Below, piece by piece: positions 57,904 through 64,000 of a DNA stretch of 64,000 nucleotides (positions within the stretch are counted from its first letter, which is position 1; each line of letters begins with the position of its first letter). The notes below the pieces were generated by a model. It made no database searches and had not been told where the DNA came from. It saw only the letters and a list, made by a program, of their open reading frames with translations. Where the stretch lies: assembly GCF_001613465.1 (NCBI RefSeq), contig NZ_BDCK01000027.1, forward strand, positions 62,001 to 126,000. Reading direction: 5' to 3'. This DNA is from Nocardia niwae NBRC 108934 = DSM 45340. Its GTDB lineage: Bacteria > Actinomycetota > Actinomycetes > Mycobacteriales > Mycobacteriaceae. A program made the position numbers and the translations under genes.

Positions 57904-60900
57904 ATGTCCACCCACCGTCCGCCGCTGGCGGGACTGGCCGCCGCGGCCGGCGCCGATACCTCGCTACGGACCGTCACGGAGCTGATCGGCACCTCGTCGG
58001 TCGAGTTGGTCGCACCGTCGGCGGTGCGGCCGTTCGTCGCGGCGCGGCTGGCCGCCGAGCGGCCGCTGGTGGTGGTCACCGCCACCGGGCGGGAGGCCGA
58101 CGACCTGACCGTCGAGCTGGCGGAGATGCTCGGCCCGGCGGTCGCGCAGTTCCCGTCCTGGGAGACGCTGCCGCACGAGCGGCTCTCACCCGGCGCGGAC
58201 ACGGTAGGGCGCAGGCTGGAGGTGCTGCGCCGGATCGCCCATCCCGGCGACCCGCACTTCCCCGCGCCGCTGCGCGTGGTGGTGACCACGGTGCGGTCGC
58301 TGATGCAGCCGATGGCGGGCGGGCTCGGCGACATCGAGCCGATCGTGCTGCGGGTCGGCGTCGAGCTGGACTTCGACGAACTGCTCCTACGGCTGGTCGA
58401 ATTCGCCTACACCCGGGTCGACATGGTGGGCAAGCGCGGCGAGTTCGCGGTGCGCGGCGGCATCCTGGACGTGTTCCCGCCCACCGCCGACCACCCGGTG
58501 CGCGTGGAGTTCTGGGGTGACGAGGTCACCGAACTGCGGCCGTTCGCCGTCGCCGACCAACGCTCGCTGCCGGACGTCGCGGTGGACGTGGTGGTCGCGC
58601 CGCCGTGCCGGGAGTTGCTGCTCACCCCCGAGGTGCGCGAGCGCGCCGCCGAGGTCGCCGCCGCCAACGCGGCCGACGCGGCGCTGGTGGAGATGCTGGA
58701 GAAACTGGCGCAGGGCATCCCGGTCGAGGGCATGGAAGCGCTGTTGCCGGTGTTGCGACCCGGGCAACTGCGGTTGCTCACCGAGGTGCTGCCGGAAGGC
58801 ACCCACGTGCTGCTGTGCGATCCGGAGAAGATCCGCACTCGCGCCGCCGACCTGGTGCGCACCGGTGAGGAATTCTTGGAGGCGTCCTGGACCGCTGCCT
58901 CCTTCGGTGGCGCCGCGCCACTCGGCGGCCACGGGCTCGACCTCGCCGCGTCGGCCTACCAGCCGCTGTCCGGCGTCCACGCCAGCGCCGACCGGCAGGG
59001 TCTGCCCTGGTGGACGCTGAGCCCGCTGGCCTCCGGGGATTCGTCCGAGGTCGTCCTGCGGGTGCTGCCCGGCCCCACCGCGCGTGGGTCCGACGAACTG
59101 GTGGCGACCCTGTTCGCCTCGCTGCGCGCCCACGTCACCACCGGCGGCAGGGCCGTGGTGGTGGTCGCGGGCCACGGCACCGCGCAGCGCATCCTGGAAC
59201 GGCTGGCCGATGCCGACGTGCCCGCCGCGGCGCTGGCGGCGGGCGCCGAGCCGAACGAGGGCGTGGTGGGCGTGCTGTGCGGCTCGCTGCACGACGGTCT
59301 GGTATTCGAGGACGCGGGCCTGGTGGTCGTCGCCGAGTCCGACCTCACCGGCAACCGGGTCACCGCGCCGACCGAGGGCAAGCGGATGCCGGCCAAGCGC
59401 CGCAACCAGGTCGACCCGCTCGCGTTGAACGCGGGCGACATGGTGGTGCACGACCAGCACGGCATCGGCAAGTTCGTCGAGATGATCGAGCGCACCGTCG
59501 GCGGCGCGCGACGCGAGTACCTGGTGATCGAGTACGCGCCGGGCAAGCGCGGCCAGCCCGGCGACCGGCTGTTCGTCCCGATGGAGTCGCTCGACCAACT
59601 GTCCCGCTACGTCGGCGGCGAGATGCCCAGCCTGTCCAAGCTCGGCGGCTCCGACTGGGCCAACACCAAACGCAAGGCGCGCAAGGCCGTGCGCGAGATC
59701 GCGGGCGAGCTCGTGCAGCTGTACGCGGCCCGTCAGGCGGCGCCCGGACACGCCTTCGGGCCGGACACGCCGTGGCAGAAGGAGATGGAGGACGCGTTCG
59801 CGTTCACCGAGACCGTCGACCAGATGACGGCCATCGCCGAGGTGAAGTCGGACATGGAGAAGCCGGTCCCGATGGACCGCGTGGTCTGCGGTGACGTCGG
59901 CTACGGCAAGACCGAGATCGCGGTGCGCGCGGCGTTCAAGGCGGTGCAGGACGGCAAGCAGGTCGTCGTGCTGGTGCCGACCACGCTGCTGGCGCAACAG
60001 CATCTGCAGACGTTCACCGAGCGAGTCGCGGGCTTCCCGATCACCGTCAGAGGCCTGTCCCGCTTCACCGATCCGGGCGACGCCCGCGCCGTGCTGGAGG
60101 GAATGGCCGACGGCAGCGTCGACATCGTGGTCGGCACGCACCGGCTCCTGCAGACCGGCGTGCGCTGGAAGGACCTCGGTCTGGTCGTGGTCGACGAGGA
60201 GCAGCGGTTCGGTGTCGAGCACAAGGAGCACATCAAGGCGCTGCGCACGCACGTCGACGTGCTCACCATGTCGGCCACCCCGATCCCGCGCACCCTGGAG
60301 ATGAGCCTGGCCGGGATTCGCGAGATGTCGACCATCCTGACCCCGCCGGAGGAGCGCCACCCGGTGCTCACCTATGTGGGCGCGTACAACGACAAGCAGG
60401 TCACCGCCGCCATCCGCCGCGAGCTGCTGCGTGACGGCCAGGTCTTCTACGTGCACAATCGGGTGTCGTCGATCGACAAGGCGGCCAAGCGGATTCGCGA
60501 CCTGGTACCGGAGGCGCGGGTGGTGGTCGCGCACGGTCAGATGAACGAGGACGCGCTGGAGTCCACCGTGCAGGGCTTCTGGCAGCGCGAATACGACGTG
60601 CTGGTGTGCACCACGATCATCGAGACCGGCCTGGACATCTCGAATGCCAACACGTTGATCGTGGAACGTGCCGACGCGCTGGGCCTTTCGCAGTTGCATC
60701 AGTTGCGCGGCCGGGTCGGGCGCAGCCGGGAACGCGGTTACGCCTACTTCCTGTACCCGCCGGAGAAGCCGCTCACCGAGACGGCCTACGACCGCCTGGC
60801 CACCATCTCGCAGAACTCCGACCTCGGCGCGGGCATGGCGGTCGCGATGAAGGACCTGGAGATCCGCGGCGCGGGCAACGTGCTCGGCGCCGAGCAGTCC

Positions 60901-61515
60901 GGCCATGTCGCGGGCGTCGGCTTCGATCTCTATGTGCGGCTGGTCGGCGAGGCCGTCGAGGCGTATCGCGCCGCCGCGGACGGCAAGCCGATCACCACCG
61001 AGGAGGTCAAGGAGGTGCGCATCGACCTGCCCGTCGACGCGCACATTCCGCCGGACTACATCGCCAGTGACCGGCTCCGCTTGGAGGCGTACCGCAAACT
61101 GGCCGCCGCGCAGGACGATTCGGCGCTGGCGCAGGTCGTGGAGGAACTCGTCGACCGCTACGGCCCGCTGCCCGTGGAAGTCGGCCGCCTGGTCTCGGTG
61201 GCCAAGTTGCGGCTGCTGGCCCGCGAGTACGAGGTCACCGAGATCGCGGTCACCGGGACGACGTTGAAGATCTCGCCCCTGCACCTGCCCGACTCCAAGC
61301 AGATGCGCTTGAAGCGGCTCTATCCGAGTGCGGGGTACCGCGCCGCGTCCGGCGTGGTGCAGCTTCCGTTGCCGCGTGTCGAGGACAGCGTCGGGGCCGA
61401 GCGCGTCCGGGACGTGGTGCTGCTGCAGTTCGTCGCCGACCTGCTGCTGGCGTTGGACGGGAAGGCACAGGGGGCGGTCGATCTCACCGTCGCCGCCGAG
61501 ATGGCGCCGCGATGA
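57904..61515 (+). CDS. mfd: Transcription-repair coupling factor
   Basis: A 1203-residue Mfd translocase that removes stalled RNA polymerase at DNA lesions and recruits UvrA. Domains in order: UvrB-like N-terminus (about 1-370), RNA-polymerase-interacting CarD-like domain (about 500-575, with GDMVVHDQHGIGKF), RecG-like helicase (about 640-1000) with CGDVGYGKTEIA (Walker A), VVDEEQRFG (DEEQ box), TMSATPIPRTLEMSL and QLRGRVGRSRERGYAYF, then the TRCF C-terminal domain. The ATG at 57904 has AGGAG six bases upstream; a TTG two codons earlier overlaps that site. Matches Rv1020. mazG begins within its stop codon. Confidence 0.97.
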   Translation: MSTHRPPLAGLAAAAGADTSLRTVTELIGTSSVELVAPSAVRPFVAARLAAERPLVVVTATGREADDLTVELAEMLGPAVAQFPSWETLPHERLSPGADTVGRRLEVLRRIAHPGDPHFPAPLRVVVTTVRSLMQPMAGGLGDIEPIVLRVGVELDFDELLLRLVEFAYTRVDMVGKRGEFAVRGGILDVFPPTADHPVRVEFWGDEVTELRPFAVADQRSLPDVAVDVVVAPPCRELLLTPEVRERAAEVAAANAADAALVEMLEKLAQGIPVEGMEALLPVLRPGQLRLLTEVLPEGTHVLLCDPEKIRTRAADLVRTGEEFLEASWTAASFGGAAPLGGHGLDLAASAYQPLSGVHASADRQGLPWWTLSPLASGDSSEVVLRVLPGPTARGSDELVATLFASLRAHVTTGGRAVVVVAGHGTAQRILERLADADVPAAALAAGAEPNEGVVGVLCGSLHDGLVFEDAGLVVVAESDLTGNRVTAPTEGKRMPAKRRNQVDPLALNAGDMVVHDQHGIGKFVEMIERTVGGARREYLVIEYAPGKRGQPGDRLFVPMESLDQLSRYVGGEMPSLSKLGGSDWANTKRKARKAVREIAGELVQLYAARQAAPGHAFGPDTPWQKEMEDAFAFTETVDQMTAIAEVKSDMEKPVPMDRVVCGDVGYGKTEIAVRAAFKAVQDGKQVVVLVPTTLLAQQHLQTFTERVAGFPITVRGLSRFTDPGDARAVLEGMADGSVDIVVGTHRLLQTGVRWKDLGLVVVDEEQRFGVEHKEHIKALRTHVDVLTMSATPIPRTLEMSLAGIREMSTILTPPEERHPVLTYVGAYNDKQVTAAIRRELLRDGQVFYVHNRVSSIDKAAKRIRDLVPEARVVVAHGQMNEDALESTVQGFWQREYDVLVCTTIIETGLDISNANTLIVERADALGLSQLHQLRGRVGRSRERGYAYFLYPPEKPLTETAYDRLATISQNSDLGAGMAVAMKDLEIRGAGNVLGAEQSGHVAGVGFDLYVRLVGEAVEAYRAAADGKPITTEEVKEVRIDLPVDAHIPPDYIASDRLRLEAYRKLAAAQDDSALAQVVEELVDRYGPLPVEVGRLVSVAKLRLLAREYEVTEIAVTGTTLKISPLHLPDSKQMRLKRLYPSAGYRAASGVVQLPLPRVEDSVGAERVRDVVLLQFVADLLLALDGKAQGAVDLTVAAEMAPR

Positions 61516-62306
61516 GTTCGACGGGTCGCGACGAGTCCGTCCTGCGGGCCGCTCGGCATCGTGCCGCCGAAGGCGTGCCGTCCGGTAGTGCGCCGGGCGG
61601 CGGCTCGCTGTCGCGCACGGACACGGCGGTGGTGGCGGCAGGGCTGGCCGGCGCCGTCGAGGTGATGGACCGCCTCTGGCATTTCGGCGGGTGGGAGGTC
61701 ACCCAGACCCACGACTCCCTGCGGCCGTATCTGCTCGAGGAGACCTACGAGCTGCTCGACGCCATCCAGCACAGCGATGCCGAGACGATCAAGGAGGAAC
61801 TCGGCGACCTGCTGCTGCAAGTGCTGTTCCATTCCCGGATCGCTGAGGCGGCAGGCGAATTCACGGTCGACGATGTCGCCGCCGCCTTGGTCGCCAAGCT
61901 GGTCAACCGCAGCCCGCACCTGGGAGGTGCCGCGATCGATCCGTCCGCGTCCGTGACGGAGAAGATCGCCGCCCAGGAACGAGCGTGGGAGGAACGCAAG
62001 TCCGCCGAGAAGTCCCGCCGCTCGTGCCTGGACGGCATCGCGATGGCCCAGCCCGCCCTGGCGCTCGCCGAGAAGATCATCTCCCGCAGCACCAAAGCCG
62101 GTCTACCGGCCGATCTCGTCCCCGAAGCGCTCAGGGTGGTGCACCTCGGCGGTCCGGAAAGCGCCGAGGAACGGCTGCGCAAAGCGACGCTGACGTTCGC
62201 CGCCGCCATTCGTGCGACGGAGGACGCGGCGGAAAAGGACCGCGGCGACCGCCTTCCGCTGACCGCCGCGGACTGGCGGGCTTTCTGGCCGGAGGAAGAC
62301 GAGTAG
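61512..62306 (+). CDS. mazG: Nucleoside triphosphate pyrophosphohydrolase MazG
   Basis: A 264-residue MazG-type all-alpha NTP pyrophosphatase that hydrolyses damaged or excess NTPs and dNTPs, such as 5-OH-dCTP. The metal motif is LLEETYELLDAI near residue 77 with EELGDLLLQVLFHSRIA near 93, the full EExxE-12-28-ExxD pattern. A second MazG half is degenerate, with WEERKSAEKSRRS near 155. Matches Rv1021. The ATG overlaps the mfd stop (ATGA), so the two are coupled. The N-terminal 40 residues are low in structure. Confidence 0.94.
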   Translation: MSSTGRDESVLRAARHRAAEGVPSGSAPGGGSLSRTDTAVVAAGLAGAVEVMDRLWHFGGWEVTQTHDSLRPYLLEETYELLDAIQHSDAETIKEELGDLLLQVLFHSRIAEAAGEFTVDDVAAALVAKLVNRSPHLGGAAIDPSASVTEKIAAQERAWEERKSAEKSRRSCLDGIAMAQPALALAEKIISRSTKAGLPADLVPEALRVVHLGGPESAEERLRKATLTFAAAIRATEDAAEKDRGDRLPLTAADWRAFWPEEDE

Positions 62307-62371
62307 GAAGACCACCCGACTCGGAACATAGTGCAATCCGCGCGGCCGTCCGGATCAGGGACACTGAGACA

Positions 62372-62695
62372 ATGCCGTACCCCGAGCTGAACGCACGCCC
62401 GCGATGGCAATCGACCGGGAACGGCAAGTTTCCCGTCGCCGCCCACGTCGACGGCCGGTGGTGGGTCCTGCGGCTGAACGGTTTTCCCGACCATCCGCTG
62501 TGGACACTGTTCATCGACGGCGCACCGCGTTTCGACCTCGACGACACCCCGGCCACCTGGGGCAGCCCGAGCGCCCGATCCCTACCGCCGCTCGAGCCCG
62601 ACGCAGCCGAACAGATCTTGTCGGGTATCAAGGGCTTCCTGGCCTACGGCAGTGAAGCAGGAAAACCTTGCGACGACCCGTTCTGCTGCGGTTGA
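62372..62695 (+). CDS. Small protein of unknown function
   Basis: A 107-residue protein starting at the ATG at 62372. It has a globular, aromatic-rich middle (VDGRWWVLRLNGFPDHPLW, TLFIDGAPRFDLDD) and a C-terminal CDDPFCCG cysteine cluster. No membrane segment or signal peptide is visible. I do not recognise the family, though similar short proteins with RWWVLRLN-like text occur in actinobacteria. It lies 65 bases after mazG on the same strand and may be on the same transcript. Its end is followed by 193 bases without a gene. Confidence 0.6.
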   Translation: MPYPELNARPRWQSTGNGKFPVAAHVDGRWWVLRLNGFPDHPLWTLFIDGAPRFDLDDTPATWGSPSARSLPPLEPDAAEQILSGIKGFLAYGSEAGKPCDDPFCCG

Positions 62696-62888
62696 CGGAC
62701 GTGCGCAGGCACGTGCGAGCGCACCGATGCCGGTGATCAGCCAGTCGTGAAGTGCCGGCGAGAGTACTCGCGACAATGTGGAGGTGCGCATACTTCCATT
62801 CGAATTCCGGCCGAAATCAACCCGGATTCGCAAGGCTCGGTTCGACGATGCGCAGTCGACAGGCCGCTGACACCACGGCCCGTGCAGA

Positions 62889-64000
62889 TCATCTGTCGAC
62901 CGTGCTGTCGGGGATCTGCTCGGCTCGGGCAATTGTTTCGGTGAGCAGATCGACCGTTCTCGTCAGTTGCTCCTCGGTGTGCTCAGAGGTGATGAAGAAG
63001 CGAAGGCGTTCCTGTCCGGCAGGGACCGCGGGCGAGGAGATCAGGCCCGAGTAGATGCCGTTCTCCAGCAGGGTGGAGGAGACGTACCCGGCGCGGATCT
63101 CACCGGGAACGATGACGGGCACGATCGGCGTGCCATGGGAGACGCCGAGATTCACGCCGCGTTCGGACAGCGCACCGTGGAACAGGCCGGCATTCGCCCA
63201 CAGCCGCGTCAGGCGTTCCGGCTCCTGCTCGAGCACGTCGAGCGCCGCCAGTGCGGCGCCGATCGCCGCGGGCGCGGGTGCACCGGTGAGCATGGCGACG
63301 CCCGGCGCGGACGACTTCATCGCGCCGATGAGATCCGCGTCGGCCGCGACGAATCCGCCGGTGCTACCCAGCGCTTTGGACAATGTCGCCATCCAGATGT
63401 CGACAGCGTCACCCGGCAGACCGTAGTGCTCACGGATGCCATGCCCCTTATCGCCGAAGACCCCGAACGAGTGGGCTTCGTCGACCATCACCGCACAGTC
63501 GTATTCCCGTGCGACGGCGGCCAATTCCTCGATGCGGCCGACGGTGCCGTCCATGCTGTAGTGGCCCTCGAGCACCACCAGCGCACGATCGAACCCACTG
63601 CGCGAGGTACGCAGCACGGACCGCAGCGACTCGGGGTCGTTGTGCCGGAAATTGATGCGCCGCGCCCCGGACCACTGAACGCCGGAGATGACGCTGCCAT
63701 GAATGAGCGAGTCGCAGACAGCGACGTCACCCTCACCGAGCAGAAAGCCGATCACACCGGCATTGGTGAGGTAACCGCTGGTGGTCACCATGGCGTCGCC
63801 GACACCGTAGATACCGGCGAGGCGGCGTTCCAGCTCTTCGTAGAGCGGGATCTCACCGGCGACGATGCGGCTGGCCGACGCTGAGGCCCCGAACCGATCC
63901 AGAGCCTTCTTCGCGCCGTCGACCACCTGCGGATGGTTGCCCAGGCCGAGGTAGTTGTAGGCACTGAAGTTCACCAGATCCATGCCCGCCAGCCGCGGCT
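62889..64000 (-). CDS. Alpha-oxoamine synthase (AONS-like), 5' end outside the window
   Basis: At least 369 residues of a fold-type-I PLP enzyme; the frame stays open at the right edge, so the N-terminus is missing. NFSAYNYLGLGNHP near the visible start, then SASRIVAGEIPLYEELE, MVDEAHSFGVFG and the PLP Lys in ATLSKALGSTGGF place it in the alpha-oxoamine synthase group (8-amino-7-oxononanoate, 2-amino-3-ketobutyrate, serine palmitoyltransferase and related enzymes), which condense an amino acid with an acyl thioester. The C-terminal STLLENGIYSGLISSPAVPAG end is nearer to polyketide-linked and sphingolipid-like members than to BioF, by impression. No bio genes are nearby. Confidence 0.83.
   Translation of the reverse strand, partial: PRLAGMDLVNFSAYNYLGLGNHPQVVDGAKKALDRFGASASASRIVAGEIPLYEELERRLAGIYGVGDAMVTTSGYLTNAGVIGFLLGEGDVAVCDSLIHGSVISGVQWSGARRINFRHNDPESLRSVLRTSRSGFDRALVVLEGHYSMDGTVGRIEELAAVAREYDCAVMVDEAHSFGVFGDKGHGIREHYGLPGDAVDIWMATLSKALGSTGGFVAADADLIGAMKSSAPGVAMLTGAPAPAAIGAALAALDVLEQEPERLTRLWANAGLFHGALSERGVNLGVSHGTPIVPVIVPGEIRAGYVSSTLLENGIYSGLISSPAVPAGQERLRFFITSEHTEEQLTRTVDLLTETIARAEQIPDSTVDR

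Noticed and set aside
58387..61284. A 965-codon open frame antisense to mfd
   Set aside because: It mirrors the codon pattern of mfd in high-GC DNA (His/Gly/Arg/Asp/Val-rich text), has no ribosome site and matches no family. The same applies to long antisense frames over the P450 (5334-7157), the E1 fusion (10094-11842), pmt (18234-20915) and the c-di-GMP gene (13254-14375).

Overview
The window is very high-GC actinobacterial chromosome, most likely Nocardia or a close mycolic-acid-containing relative. From recalled gene order (not searched), the core matches the Mycobacterium tuberculosis Rv1001-Rv1021 neighbourhood: arcA, pmt, rsmI, metG, tatD, rpfB, ksgA, ispE, fatty-acyl-AMP ligase, pth, rplY, prs, glmU, a TetR gene, mfd and mazG. 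A second block (9574-14357) matches Rv1356c-Rv1355c-Rv1354c. Start codons are ATG, GTG and TTG, usually with clear AGGAGG-type ribosome sites. I see no transposase, integrase, prophage or CRISPR array.

Layout. 1-3400 is gene-poor: a LexA-type SOS box at the left edge, a small membrane protein, a tRNA 3'-end-like scrap, a HAD hydrolase and an unidentified protein. 3394-9326 is accessory: a secreted protein, two TetR regulators, a CYP136-like P450 with an overlapping 3Fe-4S ferredoxin, a cysteine-rich metal-binding protein, a uracil-DNA glycosylase and a pair of GyrI-like proteins. 9574-14357 is a tight operon joining an acyltransferase-like protein, an E1-like/nitroreductase fusion and a GAF-GGDEF-EAL cyclic-di-GMP enzyme. 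14451-18740 holds a glycosyltransferase, an SDR, SoxR with its likely operator, arginine deiminase and a GntR regulator. 18743-28120 is the pmt/rsmI to ksgA housekeeping stretch, and the pmt-rsmI divergent region carries a long imperfect inverted repeat.

28182-38393 is accessory: a copper chaperone with CsoR-like boxes, an ABC-F ATPase, an LLM oxidoreductase, ispE, an SDR/TetR pair with twin operators, and a DUF445-type membrane protein flanked by two Abi-alpha-like paralogues. 38395-44643 contains prfC, rplY-pth, the fatty-acyl-AMP ligase, a PlsC acyltransferase and a TetR gene with three copies of its probable operator. 44668-50718 is a complete ergothioneine cluster: egtE divergent from egtABCD. 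50737-64000 returns to housekeeping (glmU-prs, tRNA-Gln, mfd-mazG), interrupted by a gamma-butyrolactone-receptor-like regulator with tandem repeats upstream, and ends in a 5'-truncated alpha-oxoamine synthase.

Functional themes: redox and thiol protection (SoxR, ergothioneine, copper chaperone), envelope and lipid work (protein O-mannosylation, FAAL, PlsC, GT4, RpfB, GlmU), translation and ribosome maturation (RsmI, KsgA, MetG, RF3, L25, Pth, ABC-F) and DNA repair (Mfd, UDG, MazG). The most promising under-described units are the acyltransferase/E1-nitroreductase/c-di-GMP operon and the Abi-alpha/DUF445/Abi-alpha cluster.
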